A stretch of DNA of 64,000 nt, from assembly GCF_036227605.1 (NCBI RefSeq), contig NZ_CP109487.1, positions 7,501,501-7,565,500 of the forward strand. Direction: 5' to 3'. This document shows, piece by piece, positions 8,537-18,979 of the stretch (positions within the stretch are counted from its first letter, which is position 1; each line of letters starts with the position of its first letter). Position numbers and translations under genes: made by a program. Below the pieces are notes generated by a model. It made no database searches. It had not been told where the DNA came from and worked only from the letters and a program-made list of their open reading frames with translations. The DNA comes from Streptomyces sp. NBC_01439 (GTDB lineage: Bacteria > Actinomycetota > Actinomycetes > Streptomycetales > Streptomycetaceae).

Positions 8537-11205
8537 TGGAGTCGGCTGAGATTCGCCGCCGCTGGCTGAGCTTCTTCGAGGAGCGCGGTCACGCCGTTGT
8601 CCCTTCGGCGTCGCTCATCGCGGACGACCCGACTCTGTTGCTGGTCAACGCGGGCATGGTTCCCTTCAAGCCGTACTTCCTCGGCGAGACCAAGCCCCCC
8701 GCCCCCCGCGCCACCAGTGTGCAGAAGTGCGTCCGTACGCCGGACATCGAAGAGGTCGGCAAGACGACCCGCCACGGCACGTTCTTCCAGATGTGCGGCA
8801 ACTTCTCCTTCGGGGACTACTTCAAGGAAGGCGCCATCAAGTACGCCTGGGAGCTGCTCACCAGCTCCGTGGCGGACGGCGGCTACGGCCTCGAGCCCGA
8901 GAAGCTCTGGATCACCGTCTACCTCGACGACGACGAGGCCGAGACGATCTGGCGCGAGAAGATCGGCGTGCCCGCCGAGCGCATCCAGCGCCTAGGCAAG
9001 AAGGACAACTTCTGGTCCATGGGCGTCCCCGGCCCCTGCGGCCCGTGCTCGGAGATCAACTACGACCGCGGCCCGGAGTTCGGCGTCGAGGGCGGCCCGG
9101 CCGTCAACGACGAGCGCTACGTGGAGATCTGGAACCTGGTCTTCATGCAGTACGAGCGCGGCGCCGGCGACGGGAAGGAAGACTTCCCGATCCTCGGCGA
9201 CCTGCCGTCGAAGAACATCGACACCGGTCTGGGTCTCGAGCGCCTCGCGATGATCCTGCAGGGCGTGCAGAACATGTACGAGACCGACACCCTGCGCGTC
9301 GTCATGGACAAGGCCACCGAGCTGACCGGCGTGCAGTACGGCGCCGCCAAGAACACCGACGTCTCGATGCGCGTGGTCGCCGACCACATCCGCACCTCCG
9401 TCATGCTCATCGGCGACGGCGTCACCCCCGGCAACGAGGGCCGCGGCTACGTGCTGCGCCGCATCATGCGTCGCGCCATCCGTAACATGCGCCTCATGGG
9501 CGCCACCGGTCCCGTCGTTCAGGACCTGGTCGACGTCGTGATCAACACGATGGGCCAGCAGTACCCGGAGCTCGTCACCGACCGCAAGCGCATCGAGACC
9601 GTCGCGCTCGCCGAAGAGGCCGCCTTCCTGAAGGCCGTCAAGGGCGGCACGAACATCCTCGACACCGCCGTGACCGAGACCAAGGCCACCGGCGGCACCG
9701 TCCTCTCCGGCGACAAGGCGTTCCTGCTCCACGACACCTGGGGCTTCCCGATCGACCTCACCCTGGAGATGGCCGCCGAGCAGGGCCTGACCGTGGACGA
9801 GCCCGGCTTCCGCCGCCTGATGCAGGAGCAGCGCGACCGCGCCAAGGCCGATGCCAAGGCCAAGAAGACCGGCCACGCGGACATGTCCGCCTACCGCGAG
9901 ATCGCGGACGGCTCCGGCGCCACCGAGTTCACCGGCTACGCCACCAACCAGGGCGAGTCGACCATCGTCGGCCTGCTGGTTAACGGCGTCTCCGCGCCCG
10001 CCGCTTCCGAGGGCGACGAGGTCGAGGTCGTCCTCGACCGCACCCCCTTCTACGCCGAGGGCGGCGGCCAGCTCGCCGACCAGGGCCGGATCAAGCTCGA
10101 CACGGGCGCCGTCATCGAGATCCGCGACGTCCAGCAGCCGGTCCCGGGCGTCTCCGTGCACAAGGGCTCCGTCCAGGTCGGCGAGGTGACGGTGGGCGCC
10201 TCCGCCTACGCCGCCATCGACGTCAAGCGCCGCCGGGCCATCGCCCGCGCCCACTCGGCCACGCACCTGACCCACCAGGCGCTGCGCGACGCCCTCGGCC
10301 CCACCGCCGCCCAGGCCGGCTCCGAGAACAGCCCCGGCCGCTTCCGCTTCGACTTCGGCTCTCCGAACGCCGTCCCCGGCTCGGTCCTCACCGACGTCGA
10401 GCAGAAGATCAACGACGTGCTCTCGCGCGAGCTCGACGTCACCGCCGAGATCATGAGCATCGACGAGGCGAAGAAGCAGGGCGCCATCGCCGAGTTCGGC
10501 GAGAAGTACGGCGAGCGCGTGCGCGTCGTGACCATCGGCGACTTCTCCAAGGAGCTGTGCGGCGGCACGCACGTCGGCAACACCGCCCAGCTGGGTCTGG
10601 TGAAGCTGCTCGGCGAGTCCTCCATCGGCTCCGGCGTGCGCCGCGTCGAGGCCCTCGTAGGCGTGGACGCGTACAACTTCCTCGCCAAGGAGCACACGGT
10701 CGTCGCCCAGCTCCAGGAGCTGGTCAAGGGCCGTCCGGAGGAGCTGCCGGAGAAGATCGCCTCCATGCTCGGCAAGCTGAAGGACGCCGAGAAGGAGATC
10801 GAGAAGTTCCGCGCGGAGAAGGTCCTCCAGGCTGCCGCCGGGCTCGCCCAGAACGCCCAGGACATCAAGGGCGTCGCCCTCGTCGTCGGCCAGGTGGCGG
10901 ACGGCATCGGCGCCGACGACCTGCGCAAGCTGGTCCTCGACGTCCGCAGCCGCATCCAGGGCGACCGTCCGGCCGTCGTGGCCCTGTTCACCGTGGCGAA
11001 CGACCGCCCGCTGACCGTCATCGCCACCAACGAGGCCGCACGCGAGCGCGGCCTCAAGGCGGGCGACCTGGTCCGTACGGCCGCCAAGACCCTCGGTGGC
11101 GGCGGTGGCGGCAAGCCGGACGTCGCGCAGGGCGGCGGCCAGAACCCGGCCGCCGTGCCGGAGGCCATCAGCGCCGTCGAGCGCCTCGTCGTAGAGACGG
11201 TCTGA
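8536..11205 (+). CDS. alaS: alanine-tRNA ligase
   Basis: Full-length class IIc synthetase of 889 residues. The catalytic N-terminal half contains [13 protein letters not shown], the GMVPFKPYF segment and CGPCSEI. The editing domain carries the zinc-type ligands HSATHLTHQ (~575) and CGGTHVGNT (~675). The C-terminal C-Ala region includes a coiled-coil stretch (~745-780) and a glycine-rich [15 protein letters not shown], which is the standard DHHA1-type ending. The ATG overlaps the preceding stop. It is followed after 2 bases by ruvX, so this is one operon. Confidence 0.97.
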   Translation: MESAEIRRRWLSFFEERGHAVVPSASLIADDPTLLLVNAGMVPFKPYFLGETKPPAPRATSVQKCVRTPDIEEVGKTTRHGTFFQMCGNFSFGDYFKEGAIKYAWELLTSSVADGGYGLEPEKLWITVYLDDDEAETIWREKIGVPAERIQRLGKKDNFWSMGVPGPCGPCSEINYDRGPEFGVEGGPAVNDERYVEIWNLVFMQYERGAGDGKEDFPILGDLPSKNIDTGLGLERLAMILQGVQNMYETDTLRVVMDKATELTGVQYGAAKNTDVSMRVVADHIRTSVMLIGDGVTPGNEGRGYVLRRIMRRAIRNMRLMGATGPVVQDLVDVVINTMGQQYPELVTDRKRIETVALAEEAAFLKAVKGGTNILDTAVTETKATGGTVLSGDKAFLLHDTWGFPIDLTLEMAAEQGLTVDEPGFRRLMQEQRDRAKADAKAKKTGHADMSAYREIADGSGATEFTGYATNQGESTIVGLLVNGVSAPAASEGDEVEVVLDRTPFYAEGGGQLADQGRIKLDTGAVIEIRDVQQPVPGVSVHKGSVQVGEVTVGASAYAAIDVKRRRAIARAHSATHLTHQALRDALGPTAAQAGSENSPGRFRFDFGSPNAVPGSVLTDVEQKINDVLSRELDVTAEIMSIDEAKKQGAIAEFGEKYGERVRVVTIGDFSKELCGGTHVGNTAQLGLVKLLGESSIGSGVRRVEALVGVDAYNFLAKEHTVVAQLQELVKGRPEELPEKIASMLGKLKDAEKEIEKFRAEKVLQAAAGLAQNAQDIKGVALVVGQVADGIGADDLRKLVLDVRSRIQGDRPAVVALFTVANDRPLTVIATNEAARERGLKAGDLVRTAAKTLGGGGGGKPDVAQGGGQNPAAVPEAISAVERLVVETV

Positions 11206-11207
11206 CG

Positions 11208-11678
11208 ATGACTCTGCGCCGCGGCCGCCGGCTCGCCATCGATGTCGGTGACGCCCGTATCGGGGTCGCCTCGTGCGACCCCGACGGGGTGTTGGCCACA
11301 CCGGTGGAAACCGTTCCGGGCCGGGACATCCCCTTCGCCCACCGGCGGCTGCGGCAGCTCGTCGAGGAGTACGAGCCCCTCGAAGTCGTGGTCGGCCTTC
11401 CCCGCTCGCTCAGCGGGCGGGAGGGGCCGGCCGCGGCCAAGGTGCGCGCCTTCGCGAACGAACTCGCCAAGGGCATCAAGCCGGTGACGGTCCGTCTGGT
11501 GGACGAGCGGATGACCACGGTCACCGCCGCCCAGGGTCTTCGGGCCTCCGGGAAGAACGCGAAGAAGGGCCGGTCGGTCATCGATCAGGCAGCCGCTGTG
11601 GTGATCCTTCAGAACGCTCTTGAGACCGAACGGGTATCGGGTAATCCGCCTGGCGAGTGCGTCGAAGTGGTTGTCTGA
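11208..11678 (+). CDS. ruvX: Holliday-junction-resolvase-like / pre-16S rRNA nuclease YqgF
   Basis: 156 residues with an RNase H-like fold. It has the family motifs LAIDVGDARIGVA (first catalytic Asp ~13), VVVGLPRSLSG, VDERMTT and a terminal IDQAAAVVILQ with the last Asp. The E. coli homologue processes the 5' end of pre-16S rRNA; the resolvase label is historical. The ATG at 11208 follows the alaS stop by 2 bases; the longer in-frame opening into alaS is not coding. It precedes mltG by 128 bases. Confidence 0.93.
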   Translation: MTLRRGRRLAIDVGDARIGVASCDPDGVLATPVETVPGRDIPFAHRRLRQLVEEYEPLEVVVGLPRSLSGREGPAAAKVRAFANELAKGIKPVTVRLVDERMTTVTAAQGLRASGKNAKKGRSVIDQAAAVVILQNALETERVSGNPPGECVEVVV

Positions 11679-11806
11679 TCGCGATACGGTAACGTTCCGC
11701 GCGATGAGACGGCATTCGAACAGCCGTCGATCACCGTCAAAGAGGCGGAACCGGTTGCCACGGATGATGGAGTCCGTGGCCTCCGTCTCGCGGCTCTAGG
11801 GGACCG

Positions 11807-13552
11807 ATGACTGACTATGGCCGGGGCCGTGGCCCCGAACCCTGGCACCCTGAGGACCCCCTTTACGGGGACCAGGGGTGGACCGGGCACCAGACCCAGC
11901 AGGGCCAGGTGCCTTACGGTGGTGCCCCGCAGCAGCAGGAATACCCACAGGAGCCGCAGTACCAGCAGCAGTACCCCCAGCACCAGCAGTACCCGGAGTA
12001 CCAGCAGCAGCAGTACCCGCAGCAGGCACAGCAGCAGCCGCAGCAGTACCTGCAGGGCCAGTACGCGCAGCAGCAGCAGTACACCGGGCAGCAGCAGGCC
12101 TACGCCCCGCAGCAGCAGCCGCAGCAGCCGGCCTACGACAACCAGGGCTGGGACACCGGCCAGGGCCAGTACGCGGCGGCCGTGCAGAGCGGCCCGTACG
12201 CGGGCGTGGACCCTTACACCCAGCAGCCCGCAGCGGGCTACCCGGGTGAGGCCCCCGACCTCTACAGCACGGAAGACGCCTACGCGCCGCCACAGCCCCC
12301 GGGTCGGCGTCACCTGGAGCCGGAGCCCGTCGAGGAGCCGGAGCCCGCGGAGGAGCCGGAGAGCGACCTGCTCACCGCTGGTGGAGGCCGTGACGGCGAC
12401 GACGGGGAGGGGGACGACGACGGCGACGGCCGCCGGGGCGGCCGCTCCAAGGGCGACAAGCCCAAGAAGCGCAGCGGCACGGCCTGCCTGGTCGCCGCAG
12501 TCGTCATCCTCGGCGTGGTCGGCGGTGGCGGCTACTACGGCTACAACTACATCAAGGCCAGGTTCAGCTCGGCCGAGGACTTCGCGGGCGAGGGCAGCGG
12601 CGAGATCGTCGAGGTCGAGATCCCCAAGGGCTCGGGCCTCATGCAGATGGGCCTGATCCTCAAGAAGGCGGGCGTCGTCGCCAGCGGGCAGGCGTTCGTC
12701 GACGCCGCGTCCAAGCTCCCTCCGGGCAAGGCCATCCAGGCCGGTGTCTACCCGCTCCGGAAGGAGATGTCGGCCGCGTCCGCGGTCGAGGTGATGAGCG
12801 ACCCCTCGAAGCTGAACGTGATCACGGTCACCGAAGGCATGCGCAACAGTGCGGTGTACGCGGCGATCGACAAGAAGCTGGGCCAGCAGGAGGGCACCAC
12901 CGCCGAGATCGCCAAGCGCGAGATCAAGAACCTCGGCCTGCCCGCCTGGGCGAACAACAACCCGAAGCTGATCGACCCGCTCGAGGGCTTCCTGTATCCG
13001 GCGCGCTACGACCTCAGCAAGGAGAGCACCCCCGACTCCCTGCTCAAGCAGATGGTCAAGAACGCGACCGACAAGTACACGGAGCTGGGCCTCGAGGGCA
13101 AGGCCAAGGAGCTGGGCCTGGAGAATCCGCTCCAGGTGGTCACGGTCGCCAGCCTCGTCAACGCCGAGGGCAAGAACCACGACGACTTCCGGAAGATGGC
13201 CGAGGTGGTCTACAACCGCCTCAAGAAGACCAACGACGTCACGAACCAGAAGCTCCAGTTCGACTCGACGTACAACTACGTCAAGAACCAGAGCGAGATC
13301 AACTTCAACCTGAAGGAAGCCCAGGCCTTCGACCACCCCTACAACACGCACTTCGTCAGGGGACTGCCCACCGGGCCGATCGACAATCCGGGCCTGGACG
13401 CGCTGACCGCTACGCTCAACCCGGACCACGGTGGCTGGATGTTCTTCGTGTCGGTCGACGGCAAGACCACGACCTTCACCAAGACCTACGAAGAGCACAC
13501 CAAGCTGGCCAACGAGTTCCAGGAACGGCAGAAGCAGAAGAACGGCGGATAG
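11807..13552 (+). CDS. mltG: MltG-type endolytic transglycosylase with a long Gln/Pro/Tyr-rich cytoplasmic tail
   Basis: 581 residues. The first ~130 are extremely rich in Q, P and Y (QQYPQ-type repeats), then there is an acidic/basic linker. One membrane helix lies at ~225-247, then the extracytoplasmic YceG/MltG domain. MltG cuts nascent peptidoglycan glycans and thereby sets chain length. The catalytic segment reads ASLVNAEGKN (~447-456); the loop normally has ExE, and here only the second Glu is retained, as I expect for Streptomyces homologues. FDSTYNYV and LPTGPIDNPG are the other conserved motifs. The ATG follows CTAGGGGACCG. It is 6 bases upstream of aroE. Confidence 0.92.
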   Translation: MTDYGRGRGPEPWHPEDPLYGDQGWTGHQTQQGQVPYGGAPQQQEYPQEPQYQQQYPQHQQYPEYQQQQYPQQAQQQPQQYLQGQYAQQQQYTGQQQAYAPQQQPQQPAYDNQGWDTGQGQYAAAVQSGPYAGVDPYTQQPAAGYPGEAPDLYSTEDAYAPPQPPGRRHLEPEPVEEPEPAEEPESDLLTAGGGRDGDDGEGDDDGDGRRGGRSKGDKPKKRSGTACLVAAVVILGVVGGGGYYGYNYIKARFSSAEDFAGEGSGEIVEVEIPKGSGLMQMGLILKKAGVVASGQAFVDAASKLPPGKAIQAGVYPLRKEMSAASAVEVMSDPSKLNVITVTEGMRNSAVYAAIDKKLGQQEGTTAEIAKREIKNLGLPAWANNNPKLIDPLEGFLYPARYDLSKESTPDSLLKQMVKNATDKYTELGLEGKAKELGLENPLQVVTVASLVNAEGKNHDDFRKMAEVVYNRLKKTNDVTNQKLQFDSTYNYVKNQSEINFNLKEAQAFDHPYNTHFVRGLPTGPIDNPGLDALTATLNPDHGGWMFFVSVDGKTTTFTKTYEEHTKLANEFQERQKQKNGG

Positions 13553-13558
13553 CAGGAC

Positions 13559-14383
13559 ATGTCACGCATAAGGGCCGCGGTGTTGGGTTCGCCCATCGAG
13601 CACTCCCTCTCACCAGTGCTGCACCGCGCCGCTTATCAGGAGCTCGGCCTCGACGACTGGTCGTACGACCGCTTCGAGATCGACGAGGCCGCGCTCCCGG
13701 AGTTCGTGGCAGGACTCGGCCCCGAGTGGGCCGGGCTCTCCCTGACCATGCCGCTCAAGCGGGCGATCATCCCGCTGCTCGACGGCATCAGTGACACGGC
13801 CGCCTCCGTCGAGACGGTCAACACCGTCGTCCTCACCGAGGACGGCCGGCGCCTCGGCGACAACACCGACATCCCCGGCATCGTCGCCGCGCTCCACGAG
13901 CGCGGCGTCGAGAAGGTGTCCTCCGCGGCCGTCCTCGGCGCCGGCGCAACGGCTTCCTCGGCGCTCGCCGCGCTCGCGCGGATCTGCTCCGGGGAGGTCA
14001 CGGCGTACGTCCGCTCGGCGGCCCGGGCGGACGAGATGCGGCAGTGGGGCGAGCGGCTCGGCGTGCCCGTCCGCACGGCCGACTGGTCCGCGGCGGCCGA
14101 GGCGCTGTCCGCGCCCCTGGTGATCGCCACCACTCCGGCCGGTACGACCGACGCCCTGGCGGCGTCCGTACCCGAAGGGGCGGGCACCCTCTTCGACGTC
14201 CTCTACGACCCCTGGCCCACCGCGCTGGCCGCGGCCTGGTCGCGGCAGGGCGGCCAGGTCCTCGGCGGACTCGACCTCCTCGTCCACCAGGCCGTGCTCC
14301 AGGTCGAGCGGATGACGGGCCGCACCCCGGGGCCGCTCGCCGCCATGAGGGCCGCCGGAGAGCGGGCGCTCGCCGCCCGTTAG
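13559..14383 (+). CDS. aroE: shikimate dehydrogenase
   Basis: Reduces 3-dehydroshikimate to shikimate with NADPH in the cytoplasm. 274 residues. The substrate motif SPIEHSLSPVLH is at ~11-22, the catalytic Lys is in LTMPLK (~66) and the catalytic Asp in NTDIPG (~103). A Rossmann segment VLGAGATASSALAAL (~125) and the C-terminal GLDLLVHQAVLQ follow. The family's usual NVTxPxK appears as LTMPLK. It begins the aromatic block, although a small gene and ~350 bases separate it from aroC. Confidence 0.94.
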   Translation: MSRIRAAVLGSPIEHSLSPVLHRAAYQELGLDDWSYDRFEIDEAALPEFVAGLGPEWAGLSLTMPLKRAIIPLLDGISDTAASVETVNTVVLTEDGRRLGDNTDIPGIVAALHERGVEKVSSAAVLGAGATASSALAALARICSGEVTAYVRSAARADEMRQWGERLGVPVRTADWSAAAEALSAPLVIATTPAGTTDALAASVPEGAGTLFDVLYDPWPTALAAAWSRQGGQVLGGLDLLVHQAVLQVERMTGRTPGPLAAMRAAGERALAAR

Positions 14384-14414
14384 GCTTTCCGCCTGCATAT
14401 TCACAGGGGGCGGC

Positions 14415-14606
14415 ATGGACGGGAACAGCACGGACCAGGTACTCGCGTCGAAGTGGGACCTCCCCTTCGTCGTCTTCAGCATGATCAGAGTGGCGTTCGG
14501 CACCCTGCCCCTGTGGGCCAAGGCGCTCATCCTCGGACTCTTCGCTTCCGTCGTCCTCTGGTACGGGATCACCTGGCAGCGCGAGCGCGGCCGGCGGGCC
14601 CGCTGA
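14415..14606 (+). CDS. small single-pass membrane protein
   Basis: 63 residues, unknown function. One clear transmembrane helix (LWAKALILGLFASVVLWYGI, ~34-53) follows a moderately hydrophobic segment at 17-33, and the tail is highly basic (QRERGRRAR), implying a cytoplasmic C-terminus. The ATG is preceded by CAGGGGGCGGC. It lies 31 bases after aroE. The 132 bases between it and aroC hold no further gene. Confidence 0.65.
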   Translation: MDGNSTDQVLASKWDLPFVVFSMIRVAFGTLPLWAKALILGLFASVVLWYGITWQRERGRRAR

Positions 14607-14738
14607 CGCCTCAGGCGTCCGATAGCTGGACCGGGGCCCGAGAAACCCCTCCGGACGTGGGAGGATCGGGTGAGGCGGGTCCGGGCCGCGCACCCGATCG
14701 CGCCGTCGCTGTACCAGGCGCGAGCATGAGGAGCATCG

Positions 14739-15923
14739 TTGAGCAGGTTGCGTTGGCTGACCGCAGGAGAGTCGCACGGACCGGCACTGGTCGCGACGCT
14801 GGAGGGCCTTCCCGCCGGCGTCCCGGTCACCACCGAGCTGGTGGCCGATCACCTGGCCCGGCGCCGGCTCGGCTATGGCCGCGGTGCCCGCATGAAGTTC
14901 GAGCAGGACGAGATCACCTTCCTCGGCGGCGTCCGCCACGGGCTGTCCCAGGGCGGCCCGGTCGCGGTCATGATCGGCAACACCGAGTGGCCCAAGTGGG
15001 AGACGGTCATGTCGGCCGACCCGGTCGACCCCTCGCTGCTGAAGGAGACCGGCCGCAACGCGCCGCTGACCCGTCCGCGCCCCGGCCACGCCGACCTCGC
15101 GGGCATGCAGAAGTACGGCTTCGACGAGGCCAGGCCGATCCTGGAGCGCGCCAGCGCCCGTGAGACCGCCGCCCGCGTCGCCCTCGGCGCCGTCGCCCGT
15201 TCCTTCATCAAGGAGGTCGCGGGCATCGAGATCGTCTCGCACGTGGTGGAACTGGCCGCGGCCAAGGCCCCCTACGGCGTCTACCCGACCCCCGCCGACG
15301 TCGACAAGCTCGACGCCGACCCGGTGCGCTGCCTGGACGCCGACGCGTCGAAGGCGATGGTCGCGGAGATCGACCAGGCCCACAAGGACGGCGACACCCT
15401 CGGCGGTGTCGTCGAGGTGCTGGCCTACGGCGTTCCGGTCGGCCTCGGTTCGCACGTCCACTGGGACCGCCGGCTCGACGCGCGCCTCGCCGCCGCCCTC
15501 ATGGGCATCCAGGCCATCAAGGGCGTCGAGGTCGGCGACGGCTTCGAGCTCGCCCGCGTGCCCGGCTCCAAGGCGCACGACGAGATCGTCTCCACGCCCG
15601 AGGGCATCAAGCGCACCTCCGGCCGCTCCGGCGGCACCGAGGGCGGACTGACCACCGGCGAACTGCTGCGCGTACGCGCCGCGATGAAGCCCATCGCGAC
15701 CGTTCCGCGCGCGCTGGCGACCGTCGACGTGGCCACGGGAGAGGCGGCCGTGGCCCACCACCAGCGCTCCGACGTGTGCGCCGTGCCTGCCGCCGGCATC
15801 GTCGCCGAGGCGATGGTCGCCCTCGTGCTGGCCGACGCCGTCGTCGAGAAGTTCGGCGGCGACTCGGTCCCCGAGACCCGTCGCAACGTCCGGTCCTACC
15901 TCGACAACCTGCAGATCCGGTGA
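14739..15923 (+). CDS. aroC: chorismate synthase
   Basis: FMN-dependent enzyme that converts 5-enolpyruvylshikimate-3-phosphate to chorismate. 394 residues, typical length. It begins [16 protein letters not shown], contains [17 protein letters not shown] (~108-125) and [13 protein letters not shown], and ends with the conserved [16 protein letters not shown] region. The start is a TTG at 14739, supported by the exact family N-terminus and by GAGGAGC 7 bases upstream. The stop overlaps the GTG of aroK by 3 bases. Confidence 0.96.
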   Translation: MSRLRWLTAGESHGPALVATLEGLPAGVPVTTELVADHLARRRLGYGRGARMKFEQDEITFLGGVRHGLSQGGPVAVMIGNTEWPKWETVMSADPVDPSLLKETGRNAPLTRPRPGHADLAGMQKYGFDEARPILERASARETAARVALGAVARSFIKEVAGIEIVSHVVELAAAKAPYGVYPTPADVDKLDADPVRCLDADASKAMVAEIDQAHKDGDTLGGVVEVLAYGVPVGLGSHVHWDRRLDARLAAALMGIQAIKGVEVGDGFELARVPGSKAHDEIVSTPEGIKRTSGRSGGTEGGLTTGELLRVRAAMKPIATVPRALATVDVATGEAAVAHHQRSDVCAVPAAGIVAEAMVALVLADAVVEKFGGDSVPETRRNVRSYLDNLQIR

Positions 15924-16438
15924 CGGCCGGACCGCTCGTCGTCCTCGTCGGGCCCATGGGGTCCGGCAAGTCCACGGTGGGGGCGCTGCTCGCCGAGCGG
16001 CTCGGCGTCCCCTACCGGGACACCGACGCCGACATCGTCCTGGCCCAGGGCCGGGAGATCTCCGACATCTTCGTCGACGAGGGCGAGCCGTACTTCCGTG
16101 AGCTGGAGCGGCAGGCGGTCTCCGCCGCCGTCGCCGGGCACACCGGAGTCCTCGCCCTCGGCGGCGGCGCCGTCCTCGACGAGGGCACCCGCGCGCTGCT
16201 GGCCGGCCTGCCCGTCGCCTATCTGTCGATGGACGTCGAGGAAGCCGTGCGGCGCGTGGGCCTCGGCGCCGCCCGCCCGCTGCTCGCCGTCAACCCGCGC
16301 CGCCAGTGGCGCGAGCTGATGGACGCCCGGCGCCCCCTGTACACCGAAGTCGCGCGCGTCGTGGTGGCCACCGACGACCGCACCCCCGAAGAGGTCGCCC
16401 AGGCGGTCCTCGACGCTCTGGAGTTGAAGGACGTATGA
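15920..16438 (+). CDS. aroK: shikimate kinase
   Basis: ATP-dependent 3-phosphorylation of shikimate. 172 residues, standard length. Walker A is GPMGSGKST (11-19). The shikimate-binding DTDADIV follows at ~34, then ALGGGAVL (~80) and RRPLYTEVA near the end. The GTG at 15920 overlaps the aroC stop; an in-frame opening further upstream is only aroC antiframe. ATGA overlap with aroB makes aroC-aroK-aroB-aroQ a translationally coupled set. Confidence 0.95.
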   Translation: MTAGPLVVLVGPMGSGKSTVGALLAERLGVPYRDTDADIVLAQGREISDIFVDEGEPYFRELERQAVSAAVAGHTGVLALGGGAVLDEGTRALLAGLPVAYLSMDVEEAVRRVGLGAARPLLAVNPRRQWRELMDARRPLYTEVARVVVATDDRTPEEVAQAVLDALELKDV

Positions 16439-17526
16439 CAGACCAGGTGACGCGGATCCACGTCGGCGAGAGCGCCGGACACGACGCGTACGACGTGTTG
16501 GTCGGGCGGCAGCTGCTCGGCGAGCTCGGCTCCCTGATCGGTACGAAGGCCCAGCGGGTCGCCGTGATCCACCCCGAGGCGCTGGCCTCGACCGGAGAGG
16601 CGCTGCGCGACGACCTGGCCGAGCAGGGCTACGAGGCGGTCGCCATCCAGGTGCCGAACGCCGAGGAGGCCAAGACGATCGAGGTCGCGGCCTACTGTTG
16701 GAAGGCCCTGGGCCAGTCCGGCTTCACCCGCACCGACGTGATCGTCGGTGTCGGCGGGGGAGCCACCACCGACCTCGCGGGCTTCGTCGCGGCCAGCTGG
16801 CTGCGCGGCGTGCGCTGGGTCGCCGTACCGACCACCGTCCTCGCGATGGTGGACGCTGCGGTCGGCGGCAAGACCGGCATCAACACCGCCGAGGGCAAGA
16901 ACCTGGTGGGCGCCTTCCACCCGCCGGCCGGTGTGCTCTGCGACCTGGCGGCACTGGACTCGCTGCCGGTCAACGACTACGTCAGCGGCCTCGCAGAGAT
17001 CATCAAGGCCGGCTTCATCTCCGACCCGGTGATCCTCGACCTGATCGAGGAGGACCCGGCGGCGGCGCGTACGCCCGAGGGCCCGCACACCGCCGAGCTC
17101 ATCGTGCGCTCCATCCAGGTCAAGGCCGACGTGGTCTCCAGCGACCTCAAGGAGTCGGGGCTGCGCGAGATCCTCAACTACGGCCACACCCTCGCGCACG
17201 CCATCGAGAAGAACGAGCGCTACAAGTGGCGGCACGGCGCGGCCGTGTCCGTCGGCATGGTCTTCGCCGCCGAGCTCGGCCGGCTCGCGGGCCGCCTCGA
17301 CGACGCGACGGCCGACCGGCACAAGGCGGTCCTCGCCTCGGTCGGGCTGCCGCTGACCTATCGCGGCGACCAGTGGTCCAAGCTGCTCCAGACCATGCAG
17401 GTCGACAAGAAGTCCCGCGGCAACCTGCTGCGCTTCATCGTCCTGGACGGGCTGGCCAAGCCGACCGTCCTGGAGGGCCCCGACCCGGCGCACCTGGTCG
17501 CCGCCTACGGCGAGGTGTCGGCGTGA
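16435..17526 (+). CDS. aroB: 3-dehydroquinate synthase
   Basis: NAD- and metal-dependent cyclisation of DAHP to 3-dehydroquinate. 363 residues. Motifs: [20 protein letters not shown] (~104-123), [20 protein letters not shown] (~129-148), the metal-binding segments [11 protein letters not shown] (~248-258) and the [10 protein letters not shown] segment (~266-275). The ATG overlaps the aroK stop by 4 bases and the gene overlaps aroQ by 4 bases. All shikimate enzymes from DHQ onward except EPSP synthase are in this block. Confidence 0.96.
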   Translation: MTDQVTRIHVGESAGHDAYDVLVGRQLLGELGSLIGTKAQRVAVIHPEALASTGEALRDDLAEQGYEAVAIQVPNAEEAKTIEVAAYCWKALGQSGFTRTDVIVGVGGGATTDLAGFVAASWLRGVRWVAVPTTVLAMVDAAVGGKTGINTAEGKNLVGAFHPPAGVLCDLAALDSLPVNDYVSGLAEIIKAGFISDPVILDLIEEDPAAARTPEGPHTAELIVRSIQVKADVVSSDLKESGLREILNYGHTLAHAIEKNERYKWRHGAAVSVGMVFAAELGRLAGRLDDATADRHKAVLASVGLPLTYRGDQWSKLLQTMQVDKKSRGNLLRFIVLDGLAKPTVLEGPDPAHLVAAYGEVSA

Positions 17527-17963
17527 GCCGCCCCGTCCTCGTGCTGAACGGCCCGAACCTGGGCCGGCTCGGCTCGCGCGAGCCCGATGTGTACGGGGCC
17601 ACCTCGTACGCGGGTTTGGTGGAGAGCTGCCGCTCGCTGGGCGAGGAGCTCGGCTTCGACGTCGAGGTCCGCGAGACCAACGACGAGGGCGAGTTGATCC
17701 GCTGGCTGCACGAGGCGGCGGACGGAAAGATCCCCGTGGTCATCAACCCGGGGGCCTTCACCCACTACTCGTACGCCATGCGGGACGCGGCCGCGCAGCG
17801 CACGGCGCCGCTGATCGAGGTGCACATCTCGAACCCGTACGCCCGCGAGGAGTTCCGGCACACCTCGGTCATCGCGGCCGTGGCGACCGGTACGGTGGCG
17901 GGCTTCGGCATCGGTTCGTACCGGCTGGCGCTGCGCGCACTGGCGGACGAGATCTCCGCCTGA
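17523..17963 (+). CDS. aroQ: type II 3-dehydroquinate dehydratase
   Basis: Dodecameric type II dehydroquinase that makes 3-dehydroshikimate. 146 residues. [18 protein letters not shown] carries the active-site Asn, Arg and Tyr (residues ~8-25). [15 protein letters not shown] has the Asn/His pair (~74-88), and [17 protein letters not shown] is the lid and product-binding segment. The GTG at 17523 overlaps the aroB stop. It is the last gene of the coupled aro block. Confidence 0.95.
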   Translation: MSRPVLVLNGPNLGRLGSREPDVYGATSYAGLVESCRSLGEELGFDVEVRETNDEGELIRWLHEAADGKIPVVINPGAFTHYSYAMRDAAAQRTAPLIEVHISNPYAREEFRHTSVIAAVATGTVAGFGIGSYRLALRALADEISA

Positions 17964-18055
17964 CACCCTGCCTGACGGTGCTGGTGGACGGCCGGACCCC
18001 GGCAGTCATATAACGTTCTCGCATCAGTCGCCGGAACGAGACGGAGTGGCAGCGG

Positions 18056-18874
18056 ATGCAGCACGGAGTGGGGGGCGGGGGCGCGGGCTGGGGGCAGCCG
18101 GGACCGCGTCCGTCGGCGCCCCCGCAGCCGCCGATACCCCCGGCGCAGGGCTGGCCGGGTTCGCCCCCGCCGCAGTCTCCGCCCCAGCCGCCCCACCAGC
18201 CTCATCAGCCACCCCACCAGCATCATCAGCACCATCAGTCGCAGCCGGTGCCCGCCGTTCCGGAGGCCACCGGGCACATCCCGTTGCCTCCCGCAGTGCC
18301 GGGCACCGGCGGGGCGGTCCTCGCCGTCCTGCTGATCGGCCCGGCCGGCGCCGGTAAGACCACCGTCGCCCGGCACTGGGCCAGCACCCGGCCCGTGCCG
18401 ACCGCCCACGTCAGCCTGGACGACGTCCGCGAGTGGGTGTGCTCCGGCTTCGCGGACCCCCAGGCGGGCTGGAACGAACACTCCGAGGCCCAGTACCGGC
18501 TCGCCCGCCGCACCTGCGGCTTCGCCGCCCGCAACTACCTGGCGAACGGCATCTCCTGCATCCTGGACGACGCCGTCTTCCCGGACCGGCCCGTGGTCGG
18601 GCTGGGCGGCTGGAAGCGGCACGTGGGCCCCACGCTGCTGCCGGTCGTGCTGCTGCCCGGCTTGGAGATCGTCCTGGAGCGCAACGCGGCCCGTTCCGGC
18701 AACCGCCGGCTCTCCGACGAGGAAGTCGCGCGGATCCACGGCAGGATGGCCGGCTGGTACGGCTCCGGACTGCCGATCATCGACAACTCCCACCTGGACA
18801 TCGAAGGCACCGCACGCGCCCTCGACGAGGCCCTGGCCCGGGCCCTCTCGGCCCCCGGCGGCCGGCCCGGGTAG
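18056..18874 (+). CDS. P-loop kinase-like protein with Pro/His/Gln-rich N-terminus
   Basis: 272 residues. The first ~75 are low complexity, with long Pro, Gln and His runs and several HH pairs. A compact P-loop domain follows, with LLIGPAGAGKTT (~101-112), SLDDVREWVCSGFADPQ and an Arg-rich lid (RNAARSGNRRLSDEEV). This layout resembles AAA_33/zeta-toxin/gluconate-kinase type small-molecule or RNA kinases. Its substrate is unknown. The His-rich tail might bind metal. The ATG follows GGAGTGGCAGCGG. It is separated by 92 bases from aroQ and 105 from the next gene. Confidence 0.8.
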   Translation: MQHGVGGGGAGWGQPGPRPSAPPQPPIPPAQGWPGSPPPQSPPQPPHQPHQPPHQHHQHHQSQPVPAVPEATGHIPLPPAVPGTGGAVLAVLLIGPAGAGKTTVARHWASTRPVPTAHVSLDDVREWVCSGFADPQAGWNEHSEAQYRLARRTCGFAARNYLANGISCILDDAVFPDRPVVGLGGWKRHVGPTLLPVVLLPGLEIVLERNAARSGNRRLSDEEVARIHGRMAGWYGSGLPIIDNSHLDIEGTARALDEALARALSAPGGRPG

Positions 18875-18979
18875 CCGGGGGGCGTCGCCTCCGGGCGCCT
18901 CTCGCGGTCCGGCCGGGCCCGGGCCCGTCCGGACGCGCTCGCCGGGCCGGATCGGCGGGGCGCTCGTACGCTCGAAGAC

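Noticed and set aside
8992..11301. Long minus-strand frame opposite alaS
   Set aside because: Low-complexity protein and full overlap with a certain alaS gene.
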